DNA of 64,000 nt from Agrobacterium tumefaciens (GTDB taxonomy: Bacteria > Pseudomonadota > Alphaproteobacteria > Rhizobiales > Rhizobiaceae): positions 310,001 through 374,000 of the forward strand of contig NZ_JXQV01000005.1 in the NCBI RefSeq assembly GCF_000834635.1. Reading direction: 5' to 3'. Both the position numbers and the translations under genes were made by a program. This document shows positions 46,718 to 57,026 of this stretch, piece after piece. Numbering within the stretch: position 1 is the stretch's first letter; each line of letters starts with the position of its first letter. The notes under the pieces were generated by a model. The model made no database searches. It was not told the origin of the DNA and saw only the letters and a program-made list of their open reading frames with translations.

Positions 46718-46957
46718 TTGAAGGTAGATGTGCGTGATAACAACGTTGAGCAGGCCCTGCGCGTGCTCAAGAAGAGAATGCAGCGCGAAGGTCTCTTCCG
46801 CGAAATGCGTCTGCGCGAGCATTTTGAAAAGCCATCGGTAAAGCGTGCCAGAGAAAAGGCAGAAGGCGTTCGCCGCGTTCGCAAGATGGCTCGCAAGAAG
46901 CTGGAACGCGAAAGCGGTATTGCTGCTCCTAAGAAGGCGAGCAGACCTGCTCGTTAA
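46718..46957 (+). CDS. rpsU: 30S ribosomal protein S21
   Basis: A 79-residue S21 protein: [20 protein letters not shown] followed by [20 protein letters not shown] and a lysine/arginine-rich tail. The start is TTG at 46718, preceded by GAGGAA. It binds the small-subunit platform during translation initiation. It differs from the usual rhizobial MQVLVRDNNVDQALR type, so it may be a second rpsU copy. A terminator hairpin follows. Confidence 0.93.
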   Translation: MKVDVRDNNVEQALRVLKKRMQREGLFREMRLREHFEKPSVKRAREKAEGVRRVRKMARKKLERESGIAAPKKASRPAR

Positions 46958-47000
46958 TTTCTAAGGCGAGCATACGGCAGTTTTTCTGCCAGATATTTTG

Positions 47001-47044
47001 AAAAAGTCCGGCCGCATTCAATCTCTTGATGCTACCGGGCTTTT
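47001..47044 (+). terminator. rho-independent terminator of rpsU
   Basis: AAAAGTCCGG (47002-47011) pairs with CCGGGCTTTT (47035-47044) with one G-T wobble and a loop of 23 bases. The T-tract at the 3' side fits termination 40-90 bases after the rpsU stop. Confidence 0.6.
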
Positions 47045-47415
47045 CAACCATGCGCACAGCATAGGGATACGCCGTTAACGTGGCCGAATGAGTTACGGGT
47101 CGGCATTCGCGCCCACACTCGTGGCGCTATCCAATCCGCTGTATTGGCTGGCTGGAAAGCGTACCGTAAGACTTTATGCGGTTGCGACCGCAAATATTCA
47201 AAACATCGCTGGATATAAGCCATGACCGCATCAATCTGATACGGCCAACATCGGTCGATGGCGAATTTCGCCCCCCCAGCAACGCGCTTCAGCGCACACA
47301 CGCGTGACACGCCACCAAAACTTCTGATTGCGATCCAGAACGAAAGAGCGCATACCAGATTTCGCTCAGCAGCTCTCCTTCGGACGTTGCTCGCAGCTTT
47401 CGTCAGGATTGCCAC
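47045..47415. other. 371-base intergenic region upstream of the flavin-binding protein
   Basis: No gene is seen. The region should contain the promoter of the PNPOx-like/ackA/xfp operon. No palindrome or promoter could be called with confidence. Confidence 0.4.
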
Positions 47416-47868
47416 ATGAACGTGCAAGAGATGACGACGCCTGAATGTCAGGCCATGCTTGAAGCCAACAGCATATGTCACCTGGGCTGCATTGCAGCCG
47501 GAAAGCCCTATATCGTGCCGCTCCAGTATATTTATCGCGGTGGTATGCTTTACGCCTTCTCGATGCCGGGAAAGAAGATCGAGAGCCTGCGAGCGGATCC
47601 GCATCTCTGTCTGCAACTGGATCAGGTCGAGACAAAACAGGAATGGCAAAGCGTTCTAGTCGAAGGACGTTACCAGGAGTTGCCTGATGATGAAAAATGG
47701 CATGGGGAGCATATGTATGCCTGGTCGCTTCTTCAAAAGAAGAACGACTGGTGGGAACCCGGCGCCTATAAGCCAGCCGGGATGGAGACCCCCAAACCCG
47801 CATCTTTGCCTGTCTTCTTCAGTGTAGAGATCGACACCCTTTCGGGCCGCCGTGCGAGAAACGATTAG
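47416..47868 (+). CDS. pyridoxamine 5'-phosphate oxidase family (flavin-binding) protein
   Basis: A 150-residue split-barrel protein. It starts MNVQEMTTPECQAMLEANSI, then HLGCIAAGKPYIVPLQYIYRGGMLYAF, the flavin-binding beta-barrel start. It resembles the nitroimidazole-resistance-like/PNPOx family. It is 9 bases before ackA and close to the phosphoketolase gene, and probably shares their transcript. Its substrate is unknown. Confidence 0.82.
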   Translation: MNVQEMTTPECQAMLEANSICHLGCIAAGKPYIVPLQYIYRGGMLYAFSMPGKKIESLRADPHLCLQLDQVETKQEWQSVLVEGRYQELPDDEKWHGEHMYAWSLLQKKNDWWEPGAYKPAGMETPKPASLPVFFSVEIDTLSGRRARND

Positions 47869-47877
47869 GATGATCAG

Positions 47878-49098
47878 ATGCTTGAGCCGTCTGATCAGCA
47901 AAGCCTGCGACCAAGCGACCAAAAACTCCTGACATTCAACGCTGGTTCGTCGTCCATCAAACTGGGTCTTTTTAGCCTGGCAACGGGCGCTCCAGAGAGA
48001 ATCGGCAAAGGCTCAATCGACTTTCAGCGACGGTCTTTAAGCTTCCATATTGAGGGTTCTGAAACATCCGATATTGCATTTGCGCATAGTGGTGAGACGC
48101 ATCCCGATGCTATTGTTGAAGCCGTTTTTACAAGTCTGGCTTCCCATATCGACATCTCACACATCGCAGCCGTCGGCCACCGCATGGTACATGGCGGTGA
48201 CCTGTTCCACAGTGCGGTGGCGATGGACGACTCAGCGCGGACATCAGTGGAAAGCCTGCTTCCGCAGGCTCCTCTCCACCAACAGCACAGTCTTGAACTG
48301 ATTGACGCGGTCTTGAGACTGCACCCACACATGTTCCAGACTGCGTCTTTCGATACATCCTTTCACAACACCAATTCTGCGCTTGTGAGACGGTACGCCC
48401 TGCCCCGTGCCCTGCATGACCAAGGCATAAAGCGTTTCGGATTTCACGGCTTATCCTATTCATTCATTGCTCAGGAGTTGGCCCGTGTGGCACCGGAGAT
48501 CGCCCATGGCAAAGTCGTCGTCGCCCATCTTGGCAGCGGCTCCAGCCTTTGCGGTATGGATGGCGGCCTGAGCCGCGATGTCAGCATGGGGTTTTCGACG
48601 CTGGACGGCATACCGATGGCCACACGCTGTGGCGCGCTGGATCCCGGCGTCCTGCTTTACCTGCTCACCGAAAAGAACCGCAGCCCTGCAGAACTGGAGC
48701 ATCTATTATATCACGAAAGCGGCCTCCTGGGCGTTTCAGGCATCAGTTCGGACAGCCGAGCCCTTCTTGAAAGTGATTGCCCTGAGGCAGCGGAAGCCAT
48801 TGATCTCTTCGCGTTTCGCACCGCTGGCGAGACTGCACGGATCGTCAACACTCTGGGCGGAATAGACGCCTTCGTGTTCACCGCTGGAATAGGCGAAAAT
48901 CAACCCTCGATCAGGGCTGCCATCTCATCACATCTCAGCTGGCTCGGTCTCGACATCAATATTGAGGCGAATGCGGCGAACGCCCAGATCATCAGCAGCA
49001 CAGACAGCAGGATCAAGGTCTTTGTCATCGCAACCGATGAACAGCAGGTGATTGCAGACGATGCCTTCCGCTTGATGAAAGCACTGAGGGCGAACTGA
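47878..49098 (+). CDS. ackA: acetate kinase
   Basis: A 406-residue acetokinase. Signatures are [36 protein letters not shown] (acid residue and loop), [12 protein letters not shown] and [15 protein letters not shown], with [13 protein letters not shown] at the C-terminal nucleotide site. It interconverts acetate/ATP with acetyl phosphate/ADP. It is paired with phosphoketolase, so it likely makes ATP from the acetyl phosphate produced there. The ATG at 47878 may be preceded by another start in the same frame, but GATGATCAG gives a ribosome site of modest quality. Confidence 0.95.
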   Translation: MLEPSDQQSLRPSDQKLLTFNAGSSSIKLGLFSLATGAPERIGKGSIDFQRRSLSFHIEGSETSDIAFAHSGETHPDAIVEAVFTSLASHIDISHIAAVGHRMVHGGDLFHSAVAMDDSARTSVESLLPQAPLHQQHSLELIDAVLRLHPHMFQTASFDTSFHNTNSALVRRYALPRALHDQGIKRFGFHGLSYSFIAQELARVAPEIAHGKVVVAHLGSGSSLCGMDGGLSRDVSMGFSTLDGIPMATRCGALDPGVLLYLLTEKNRSPAELEHLLYHESGLLGVSGISSDSRALLESDCPEAAEAIDLFAFRTAGETARIVNTLGGIDAFVFTAGIGENQPSIRAAISSHLSWLGLDINIEANAANAQIISSTDSRIKVFVIATDEQQVIADDAFRLMKALRAN

Positions 49099-49202
49099 GC
49101 CAGGCCAACAAGCTAGACGCCAAGCAGCCACGTTTTCACGCGCACGACAAACCTCTTGGTTTCCGTTTTCAAGCCGCAAAACCAGATGCCACAGGAGCAA
49201 CT

Positions 49203-51572
49203 ATGGATCATCTCAATCAGACGGCGGAGCCACTCGGTGGTCAGGAACTTCACAAGATCGACGCGTGGTGGAGGGCCGCCAACTATCTGAATGTCGGGCA
49301 GATCTACCTTTCAGCCAACCCTCTTTTGCGCGAGCCTTTGAAGGTGGAGCATATCAAGCCAAGGCTGCTGGGGCATTGGGGCACGTCTCCGGGCCTGAAT
49401 TTGATCTATGCGCACATGAACCGCCTGATCAAGAAATTCGACCTCAACACCATCTACATGGCTGGCCCCGGCCATGGTGGCCCTGCGCTGATTGCAAACG
49501 TCTATCTTGAGGGAAGCTATACCGAGTTTTACCCAGACGTAACGCAGGACGAAGCCGGTCTGCTGCGCCTGTTCCGGCAATTTTCGACGCCCGGCGGCAT
49601 ACCCAGCCATGTCAGCGTCCCAACACCGGGCTCAATCCATGAGGGCGGGGAACTCGGTTATGTTCTGGTTCACGCCTTTGGGGCGGTCATGGATAATCCT
49701 GACCTTCTTGTCGTTGCCGTGGTGGGTGATGGCGAGGCGGAAACCGGCCCACTGGCTGGAAGCTGGAAAAGCATCGATTTCATCAATGCAGCACGCGACG
49801 GCGCAGTTCTCCCGATCCTGCATCTCAACGGCTACAAAATTGCCGGCCCGACAGTTCTTGCGCGTCACAGCGATGAAGACTTGCGGAAGTTTTTTGAGGG
49901 CCAGGGCTACGAGCCCTATTTTGTCGAGGGCGACGTCCCCGAGGTCGTCCATCAGCTTTTCGCAGGAGTGGCCGAGCGCACTGTCTCTGAAATCCGCGCC
50001 ATACAATCATCGGCGCGCAATGGCAGCGCAACCAGCAGGCCGCGTTGGCCAATGATTGTCCTGCGCACGCCAAAAGGCTGGACGGGACCCAAGGTCGTTG
50101 ATGGCATTCCCATCGAAGGCACGTTTCGGGGCCATCAGGTGCCGGTGTCTGAGGTTCGGACAAACCCTGAGCATCTCACCATTCTGGAAGACTGGATGCG
50201 CAGCTATAGACCGGACGAGCTGTTTGATGCCAACGGAACGTTCCGCGCAGAATATGCGGACCTTTCTCCCGAGGGAACGTCGCGCATGGGGTCAAACCCG
50301 CATGCAAATGGCGGCACGCTGACAAAGCCTCTCGATCTGCCGGACTACAAGTCCTATGCCGTTCAATTGGAGCGACGTGCGACGGAGCGCATGGGGTCTA
50401 CGGCGGTGCTGGGAGAGTATCTTCGGGATATTTACATCAAGAACCCACACAACTTTCGTCTGTTCTGCCCCGACGAGACCAATTCCAACCGGCTCGGAGC
50501 CATCTTTGAAGTCACAGATCGCTGCCTGGTGAGCGAGATACTGCCGGGGGATGATCACGTCTCGCATGATGGTCGCGTCATGGAGGTGTTGAGCGAACAC
50601 TGCTGCCACGGATGGCTCGAAGGATATACGCTGACCGGCCGCCATGGTCTTTTTGCAACCTACGAAGCCTTCGCCATGATCGTCGATTCCATGTCGATGC
50701 AGCATGGCAAGTGGATGGAACATGCAAAACATGTCCCTTGGCGCGCCGACATTCCGTCGCTGAACTATCTTCTGACATCGACCTGCTGGCGGAATGACCA
50801 CAATGGCTTCAGCCATCAGGGACCGGGCTTCATCGACACCATCATCCACCGCAAACCAGCGGTCGCCCGTGTTTATCTTCCGCCCGATGGCAATTGCCTT
50901 CTGTCCGTGGCCGACCACTGTTTCCGCAGCCGCAATTATCTCAATCTCATCGTCATCGACAAGCAACCGCAGTTGCAATGGCTGACGATGGATGAGGCCC
51001 GCGAACACTGCGCGAAAGGTGCTGGCATCTGGGATATGTACAGCAATGCGCCCGATGAGCCTGATGTCGTGCTGGCCTGTGCAGGCGATATCCCGTCACA
51101 GGAAACGATTGCCGCCGCATGGTTGCTTCGTGAAAAAGCGCCGGGATTGAAAGTCCGCATCGTCAACGTCATCGACCTGATGCGTCTATGCCCTGCAAAC
51201 AAGCATCCCCATGGCATGAGCGACATCGAATTTGCAGAGATATTCACGACAACGGCACCTGTCATCTTCACCTTCCACGGCTATCCGGGCGTCATCCACG
51301 ATCTCTTGCATGGCCGTGAAGCGCATGACCGTTTCCACGTGCGTGGCTACCTCGAAGAAGGAACCACCACGACGCCGTTCGACATGGTTGTTCTGAACAG
51401 GATCAGCCGCCTGCATCTTTGCCTTGATGTTTTGAGATACGTACCGAAAATGCTGGTCGATGGCGCCGACCTTCTGACCCACTGCACCGACACACTGGCG
51501 AAACATCACGATTATATCCGTGAGCATTTTGATGATCTGCCTGAGATCAAAGATTGGGTGTGGACGGATTAA
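49203..51572 (+). CDS. xfp: xylulose-5-phosphate/fructose-6-phosphate phosphoketolase
   Basis: A 789-residue thiamine diphosphate enzyme. Family segments are [39 protein letters not shown], and the TPP-binding [16 protein letters not shown]. The C-terminal part has [16 protein letters not shown]. It splits xylulose 5-phosphate or fructose 6-phosphate to acetyl phosphate and a smaller sugar phosphate. An AGGAGC site precedes the ATG. With ackA it forms a route from pentoses to acetate with ATP. Confidence 0.95.
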   Translation: MDHLNQTAEPLGGQELHKIDAWWRAANYLNVGQIYLSANPLLREPLKVEHIKPRLLGHWGTSPGLNLIYAHMNRLIKKFDLNTIYMAGPGHGGPALIANVYLEGSYTEFYPDVTQDEAGLLRLFRQFSTPGGIPSHVSVPTPGSIHEGGELGYVLVHAFGAVMDNPDLLVVAVVGDGEAETGPLAGSWKSIDFINAARDGAVLPILHLNGYKIAGPTVLARHSDEDLRKFFEGQGYEPYFVEGDVPEVVHQLFAGVAERTVSEIRAIQSSARNGSATSRPRWPMIVLRTPKGWTGPKVVDGIPIEGTFRGHQVPVSEVRTNPEHLTILEDWMRSYRPDELFDANGTFRAEYADLSPEGTSRMGSNPHANGGTLTKPLDLPDYKSYAVQLERRATERMGSTAVLGEYLRDIYIKNPHNFRLFCPDETNSNRLGAIFEVTDRCLVSEILPGDDHVSHDGRVMEVLSEHCCHGWLEGYTLTGRHGLFATYEAFAMIVDSMSMQHGKWMEHAKHVPWRADIPSLNYLLTSTCWRNDHNGFSHQGPGFIDTIIHRKPAVARVYLPPDGNCLLSVADHCFRSRNYLNLIVIDKQPQLQWLTMDEAREHCAKGAGIWDMYSNAPDEPDVVLACAGDIPSQETIAAAWLLREKAPGLKVRIVNVIDLMRLCPANKHPHGMSDIEFAEIFTTTAPVIFTFHGYPGVIHDLLHGREAHDRFHVRGYLEEGTTTTPFDMVVLNRISRLHLCLDVLRYVPKMLVDGADLLTHCTDTLAKHHDYIREHFDDLPEIKDWVWTD

Positions 51573-51578
51573 GGCGCT

Positions 51579-52019
51579 TTAAAATGCCGCCATGCGCGCG
51601 TGATCGACAATCATCACGCCGTAAGCCACGGCAACAATGAGTGTCACCCGCAGGCGCAGCATCCAGTACCAACGGCGCTCCGCCTGCCGGGCCAGACTCT
51701 TTAAGTCGACCAGAAGAAGAAGGCCGAATACCGCCAATTGCACAATGAGAGTGGCAAACGAAAGCCCGGCCACGACGGTGCCGAAGGCGATCAATGCCAG
51801 GACATTGCTCACCACGATGAGCAACACATCACCCCTCTCGGTCTGCGCACGCCCCCACAGGGTCCCCGCCATGAAGGAGCTGATGATCGCACCATAGGCA
51901 ACGAACGCCGATCCCGTATCGATGCCCGCAACGGTTTGCGGCGCGAGCATCAGAAACCAGAACGGCAAGGCACCGGCATAGGTGAGCATGATCGAGATAT
52001 TGCGGGATACGGCGTTCAT
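51579..52019 (-). CDS. DUF3429 domain membrane protein
   Basis: A 146-residue membrane protein with about four to five hydrophobic segments: MLTYAGALPFWFLMLAPQTV, FVAYGAIISSFMAGTLWG, VLLIVVSNVLALIAFGTVVA, LIVQLAVFGLLLLVDL and a final VTLIVAVAYGVMIV. The pattern fits DUF3429. Its function is unknown. The start overlaps the stop of the flavoprotein gene by 4 bases (ATGA), so the two are co-translated. It is convergent with xfp. Confidence 0.78.
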   Translation of the reverse strand: MNAVSRNISIMLTYAGALPFWFLMLAPQTVAGIDTGSAFVAYGAIISSFMAGTLWGRAQTERGDVLLIVVSNVLALIAFGTVVAGLSFATLIVQLAVFGLLLLVDLKSLARQAERRWYWMLRLRVTLIVAVAYGVMIVDHARMAAF

Positions 52020-53011
52020 TCTGCTACCTCTAGAATACCCTGCAGAGCATCTCCAAGCCCTGCCCCACTGAGAAAGGCCGCCTCGACGCGGCCAGCGATA
52101 CACCAGTCTCCGCATGCAGCAAGCTGCGATGTCTGATCGAGCAGGAAGGCTTTTCCAGCAGGTTGCTGCACATTGGCATAACGCCAGCGATGAATGATGG
52201 CATCTTCGGCCTCGGCCATCTCGATCGGAATATGATTTCGTAGAGCATCGAGCATATGTCCGCGAATGATGTCGAGCGGTTTGTCGATGTTGAGGTCGGC
52301 CCATAGCGGATTTGAATTGACCACCAGACAGGCTGACTCGGAACGACCCTGTTTGGTCTCATTGCGGGCAATCCATTCGATGACAGGGTCATCAATACGG
52401 GCTGCCGCAAATGGTATGCCCGCGCCGTCCTTTAGCTTGATCATCAATGTGAAACATGCGTTCATCTTGACGAGGCCAAGGGCTTCATGATGCGCGAAAC
52501 GCGACGGTAACAGCGCTGCCGATTGCGGCGCTGGTGCTGCGGCGATGACCCAATCGAACGGCCCTTCCCGCCTGTCCTGCATGTCAAGGTACCATTGGCC
52601 GGGCTCGCCGGTAATGGCCGTAACCTGCACATCATGCAGAATATTGAGACCGGCGGACATCGATTTCGGGAGCGCATTCATAGACGGACAGCCGACATAT
52701 CTTGGTGCGCTTGAGGCGCTCGCCGTCAGAGCACCACCGTCTCCCAGACGCACGATGTCGCCATCCCACGCCTGAACGATCCCTGCTTGTCGGGAAGCCT
52801 CCAGTTCATGTCGGAAACGGTCATCTCTGACCGTGAAGTATTGCGCGCCGTGGTCAAAGGCGGCATCTTCCAGCCGTCGCGTTGCCATTCGGCCTCCAAC
52901 ACCTTTGCTCTTCTCGAAAATACTGACATCAGCTGTCCTGGACAGGGCTTTCGCCAGTGTCATTCCGGCCATTCCAGTGCCGATGATCCCAATTCGTTGC
53001 CGTCGTACCAT
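52016..53011 (-). CDS. FAD-dependent amine oxidase-like protein (renalase-like)
   Basis: A 331-residue flavoprotein. The FAD motif RIGIIGTGMAGMTLAKAL is near residue 5, then VSIFEKSKGVGGRMATRR and FDHGAQYFTVRD, a pattern shared by renalase-like oxidoreductases. GGAG lies 6 bases before the ATG at 53011; an ATG at 53044 has no site. It is coupled to the DUF3429 gene. The substrate is unknown. Confidence 0.83.
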   Translation of the reverse strand: MVRRQRIGIIGTGMAGMTLAKALSRTADVSIFEKSKGVGGRMATRRLEDAAFDHGAQYFTVRDDRFRHELEASRQAGIVQAWDGDIVRLGDGGALTASASSAPRYVGCPSMNALPKSMSAGLNILHDVQVTAITGEPGQWYLDMQDRREGPFDWVIAAAPAPQSAALLPSRFAHHEALGLVKMNACFTLMIKLKDGAGIPFAAARIDDPVIEWIARNETKQGRSESACLVVNSNPLWADLNIDKPLDIIRGHMLDALRNHIPIEMAEAEDAIIHRWRYANVQQPAGKAFLLDQTSQLAACGDWCIAGRVEAAFLSGAGLGDALQGILEVAE

Positions 53012-53117
53012 TGGCTGCTCCAGTTCCGGTTCTTCAGGAGCCATCTTGTGTTGGCTCGAACGTGTCTTGTTGTAACGGTACAGACTTTACATACCTTCTG
53101 GCGCGGCGATCCGCCTT

Positions 53118-53726
53118 CTATAACCTGCGGAGTTGGCCTTTGACGATATACCCTTCTACGAGGTCTCGCTCAGCCGCAAAAGGATGGCCGCTCCATCCTT
53201 CATGATTGAAACCGGCCAGCAGAACGATGTCATCATCGACAGCGAGCTCTCCGAGAACATAGGAGATCGCAATCAGGCCAGAGCTTGGCACGACGTAATT
53301 GCGGATAAGCCGTGCCTCAAGCTCTTCATCGATCTGGTCGTGATATCGGCGCGGTATCACCGTCAAGGTCTTTGCAAACTCTGTGGCAAATTGGGCAAAT
53401 TCGCTCGTATAGTCATCACAAAAGTCGTCCAGTTCAGGATAGTGAACAGCGAGCCTCGGCTTCAGCTCGGCGAATTTCTCACAGTCCCGAACACACCAGA
53501 TGCCGGTTGCAAGGCCAATTGCCGCCTTCTCACGCCAGGCGCTTTGTCCAATCATCGCGCTGGCGGGGCGCCCCGTATTGCAGACTGCAACCACATCGGT
53601 TCGCGATCCGCCATCACCGACCGATCGACAGTCGTTGAAACGGATGACCAGATCACACCTGTCAATGGCGTCTGCGTCGGATCGAGCAAACGAACCGTTT
53701 CCTACAATTGCAATATGACGTGCCAC
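53118..53726 (-). CDS. GT29-like protein (named urease operon accessory protein in rhizobia)
   Basis: A 202-residue protein. It begins MARHIAIVGNGSFARSDADA and has LVIRFNDCRSVGDGGSRTDV, both sialyltransferase-like (GT29) core motifs. Rhizobial relatives are labelled urease operon accessory protein only because of location; no urease gene is here. The C-terminal half has NYVVPSSGLIAISYVL and LLAGFNHEGWSGHPFAAERD. A role in glycan or nucleotide-sugar chemistry is possible. Confidence 0.65.
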   Translation of the reverse strand: MARHIAIVGNGSFARSDADAIDRCDLVIRFNDCRSVGDGGSRTDVVAVCNTGRPASAMIGQSAWREKAAIGLATGIWCVRDCEKFAELKPRLAVHYPELDDFCDDYTSEFAQFATEFAKTLTVIPRRYHDQIDEELEARLIRNYVVPSSGLIAISYVLGELAVDDDIVLLAGFNHEGWSGHPFAAERDLVEGYIVKGQLRRL

Positions 53727-53857
53727 ATCGAAATCCTATCAAATGATCGTTATACGAGGCGATCAAGAGAACGGATCAAACAGGCCTCCCGCAAATTTTG
53801 ACTGGTGCCAGGATGTGGGCCCTATCGGGCTAAAGTTCGGTCTTTGCGACGGGTAAT

Positions 53858-53884
53858 GCAGGGCCAGATAGAATCCGGCCCTGC
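53858..53884 (-). terminator. hairpin downstream of agaL2
   Basis: Perfect 8-base arms GCAGGGCC (53858-53865) and GGCCCTGC (53877-53884) with an 11-base loop, about 65 bases after the agaL2 stop. It has no T-tract, so it is a weak terminator or mRNA-end stabiliser. Confidence 0.35.
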
Positions 53885-53947
53885 GTCGATCTTTCAAGAT
53901 CATTCTTCATGTCAAGCCAACGAGGGCGGGGCCCATTCAGAGGCGTA

Positions 53948-55327
53948 TCAGTAGGACAACTTGACCACTTTCTTCGGCTCCAACTGAGTCCATTCCGGCA
54001 GCCAGTCGCGATGGGCAAGCAGCAGATCATCGACAAGTGACCAGATCTGGTCGAGATCGAGTTCGGCAGCCGTATGCGGGTCCAGCATGGCGGCGTGGAA
54101 AATATGCTCCCTGTTTTGCGTCATCAGCGCTGCAACGGTCAGTTCCTGCACATTGATGTTGGTGCGCATCAGCGCCGTCAGCTGCGGCGGCAAATCACCG
54201 ATAAAGGTCGGCTGAATGCCGTTGTGGTCCACAAGGCACGGCACTTCGGCGGCACAATTGGCTGGCAAAGAGGTTATGCAGCCATTGTTGCGCAGGTTGC
54301 CATAGATCACCGAAGGCTCGCCCGTCCAAACAGAGTTGATGATCGAGGAGGCATATTCCTTGGATTGCTTGACTTCGATCTTGTCTGCCGAACGATAGGC
54401 CTTGGCCTGCCCCTTCCAGCGCTCGATCTGCTCGATGCAGCGCTTTGGATATTCATCCAGAGGAATGCCGAATTTCTCGATAAGGTCTTCCCGGCCTTCC
54501 TTGATGAAGTAGGGCGTATATTCGGCAAAATGCTCGGAACTTTCGGTGACGAAATAGCCGAGGCGCGTCAGCATCTCGTAGCGCACTTTGTTGACGCAGC
54601 GCGGGTTCCAGCCGGGTTTCGGCGCACGGCCTTCGCGGTAGGCACGCATGAGGTCGGGGTAAAGGTTGCGGTAACTGCCATCCGCCTGGCGATGTTCGAA
54701 TTCCAGAAAGAACGCCATGTGGTTGATACCGGCGGAACGATAGCGAATTTCATCGTAGGGAATGTCGAGATCTTCCGCGAGCTCCATCGCCGTTCCCTGC
54801 ACGGAATGGCAAAGCCCGACCTGCCGGATCGTGGGGTATTTTTCAGCAATTGCCCATGTATTGATGGCCATCGGGTTCACATATTGCAGCATGATGGCCT
54901 GCGGGCAGACGGCAAGCATGTCTTCACAGATTTTCCACAGATGGGGCACGGTGCGAAGGCCGCGCATGATGCCGCCAACGCCGAGAGTATCGGCAATGGT
55001 CTGGCGCAAGCCGTATTTCTTGGGCAGCTCGAAATCGGTGACCGTGCAGGGTTCATAGCCACCGATCTGGAATGCGACGACGACGAAATCTGCACCGCTG
55101 AGCGCCTTGCGCTGGTCTGTATGGGTTTCGACAGTTGCCTTTGCGCCCAATGTCGAAATCAGTTTGTTGGCGACAATGGCGCTTTCTTCCAGCCGCTGTG
55201 GATTGATGTCCATTAGCGAAATCTTTGCACCGGAAAGTGCCGGGCGTTGCAGCACATCGCCTATGATATTCTTCATAAACACCGTCGATCCGGCACCGAT
55301 GAACGTGATCTTGGGATTTCTAGCCAT
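53948..55327 (-). CDS. agaL2: GH4 alpha-galactosidase/alpha-glucosidase (second copy)
   Basis: A 459-residue NAD- and metal-dependent glycosidase of family GH4. The Rossmann start KITFIGAGSTVFMKNIIGDVL, the metal-binding Cys in QVGLCHSVQG and His in AGINHMAFFLE, and YVNPMAINTWAI are all present. It is the last gene of the importer operon, 19 bases after the ATPase. It hydrolyses alpha-galactosides brought in by the transporter. The layout (two GH4 genes flanking the transporter) matches S. meliloti agaL1/agaL2. Confidence 0.88.
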   Translation of the reverse strand: MARNPKITFIGAGSTVFMKNIIGDVLQRPALSGAKISLMDINPQRLEESAIVANKLISTLGAKATVETHTDQRKALSGADFVVVAFQIGGYEPCTVTDFELPKKYGLRQTIADTLGVGGIMRGLRTVPHLWKICEDMLAVCPQAIMLQYVNPMAINTWAIAEKYPTIRQVGLCHSVQGTAMELAEDLDIPYDEIRYRSAGINHMAFFLEFEHRQADGSYRNLYPDLMRAYREGRAPKPGWNPRCVNKVRYEMLTRLGYFVTESSEHFAEYTPYFIKEGREDLIEKFGIPLDEYPKRCIEQIERWKGQAKAYRSADKIEVKQSKEYASSIINSVWTGEPSVIYGNLRNNGCITSLPANCAAEVPCLVDHNGIQPTFIGDLPPQLTALMRTNINVQELTVAALMTQNREHIFHAAMLDPHTAAELDLDQIWSLVDDLLLAHRDWLPEWTQLEPKKVVKLSY

Positions 55328-55346
55328 ATATGTCTCCGATAGCGGT

Positions 55347-57014
55347 TCAGGCGATTTGAAATGCGGCTTTCACAAGCCGTTGAGTGTAGGCAGTCTGTGG
55401 ATTGGCCAGCACGTCTTCCACCGGCCCCTCCTCCACAATGCGACCGTTTTGCATGACGATGACGCGGTGGCAGAGCGCACGCACGACCTTCAGGTCATGG
55501 GAAATGAACAGGTAGCTCAGCCCCCTTTCATCCTGCAGCTTGCGCAAAAGGGCGATGATCTGGGCTTGTACCGACAGGTCGAGTGCCGATGTCGGCTCAT
55601 CCAGCAGAATGAATTCCGGCTCCAGCGCGACAGCACGCGCAATGGCGATACGCTGACGCTGGCCGCCGGAGAATTCATGCGGGAAACGCGAGAGAATATT
55701 GGTTGGCATGCCGGAGGCGGCCAGCGCATCGCACACCCGCTCGAGCCGTTCCGCCCTGTTGGCGCCCAGCCCGTTGATAACAAGCCCTTCCTCGATGATC
55801 TGGCCAATGGTCATGCGGGGGTTGAGCGATGAGAACGGGTCTTGAAACACCACCTGCATACGCGACCGCAGTGGACGCATTTCAGCGCGCGACTTGTCGT
55901 GGATCGGCTCGTTGTCGAAGAGGATCCTGCCGCCTTCCGGCTCATTCAGCCGCAGGAGCGATTGTCCGAACGTCGTCTTTCCAGACCCGGATTCGCCGAC
56001 AAGGCCGAGCGTTTCATGCCTGCGAAGTGTCAGCCCCAGACTATCGACCGCAATCAGCTCCTTCAGCTGAGGCTTGAACAGGCCACCATGTCGCAACATG
56101 AAGGACACCCGCACATCGCTGGCTTCCAGCAAAGTCGTTGAGCCAGCCGGCAGCGGCCTGGCCTGCCCTTGCGGCTCGGATTCGAGGAGCTTTTTGGTAT
56201 AGGGGTGGCGGGGGGTCGTGAATATGTCTTCGGTCCTGTTGTGCTCCCGCACCTCGCCATGTTGCATGACATAAACATAGTCGGAGAACTTCCGCACGAT
56301 GGTCAGATCATGCGTGATGAGAACCACAGCCATACCGCGGGCCTGCTGCAGCTCGCGGATCAGGTTGAGGATTTGCGCCTGTACCGTCACATCAAGCGCC
56401 GTTGTCGGCTCATCGGCAATGAGCACGTCCGGATCGTTCGACAAGGCCATGGCGATCATCACACGCTGACGCTGCCCGCCGGAAAGCTGATGCGGATATT
56501 GTTTCATCCGCGCTTCCGGGTCAGGAATCTGCACCTGCTTCAGCAGTTCCAATGCCCGCGCCTCGGCCTGCTTGCGGCTCATTCGGTTGTGAACGCGAAT
56601 GGCTTCAACAATCTGGCTGCCGATGGTGTAGATCGGGTTCAGCGAACTCATCGGCTCCTGAAAAATCATCGCCAGACGGTTGCCACGCATGGCGCGTCGC
56701 GCACGCTCCGGCAATGTCAGAATGTTCTTGCCCTCATAGGAAACCGAGGCGGCCTTCGAAACGACGGCGCGTTTGGACAAGAGCCCCATGATGGTTCGCG
56801 CCGTCACGGATTTGCCGGAACCAGATTCACCGACAATGGCAATTGTCTCACCGCGATAAAGCTGGAAAGAGACACCTTTCACCGCATCGACAGTTCCATG
56901 CTCAACCTTGAAATTCACAGCGATATTGCGCGCATCAATGATCGGCGTATCCTGACGCGATGCGTGGTCGAAGCGTATATCCGGCGCAAATGATGCCAGC
57001 GAGGACGTCACCAT
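55347..57014 (-). CDS. agpD: ABC transporter ATPase, two fused domains (peptide/opine class)
   Basis: A 555-residue protein with two ATPase domains. Domain 1 (about 25-270) has GESGSGKSVTARTIMGLLSK, signature LSGGQRQRVMIAMALS and LIADEPTTALD. Domain 2 (about 300-555) has GESGSGKTTFGQSLLRL, FSGGQRQRIAIARAVALEP and LLDEPTSALD. It powers both halves of the agp importer. It starts 12 bases after the permease stop. Confidence 0.9.
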   Translation of the reverse strand: MVTSSLASFAPDIRFDHASRQDTPIIDARNIAVNFKVEHGTVDAVKGVSFQLYRGETIAIVGESGSGKSVTARTIMGLLSKRAVVSKAASVSYEGKNILTLPERARRAMRGNRLAMIFQEPMSSLNPIYTIGSQIVEAIRVHNRMSRKQAEARALELLKQVQIPDPEARMKQYPHQLSGGQRQRVMIAMALSNDPDVLIADEPTTALDVTVQAQILNLIRELQQARGMAVVLITHDLTIVRKFSDYVYVMQHGEVREHNRTEDIFTTPRHPYTKKLLESEPQGQARPLPAGSTTLLEASDVRVSFMLRHGGLFKPQLKELIAVDSLGLTLRRHETLGLVGESGSGKTTFGQSLLRLNEPEGGRILFDNEPIHDKSRAEMRPLRSRMQVVFQDPFSSLNPRMTIGQIIEEGLVINGLGANRAERLERVCDALAASGMPTNILSRFPHEFSGGQRQRIAIARAVALEPEFILLDEPTSALDLSVQAQIIALLRKLQDERGLSYLFISHDLKVVRALCHRVIVMQNGRIVEEGPVEDVLANPQTAYTQRLVKAAFQIA

Positions 57015-57026
57015 TTCAGTCTCCTC

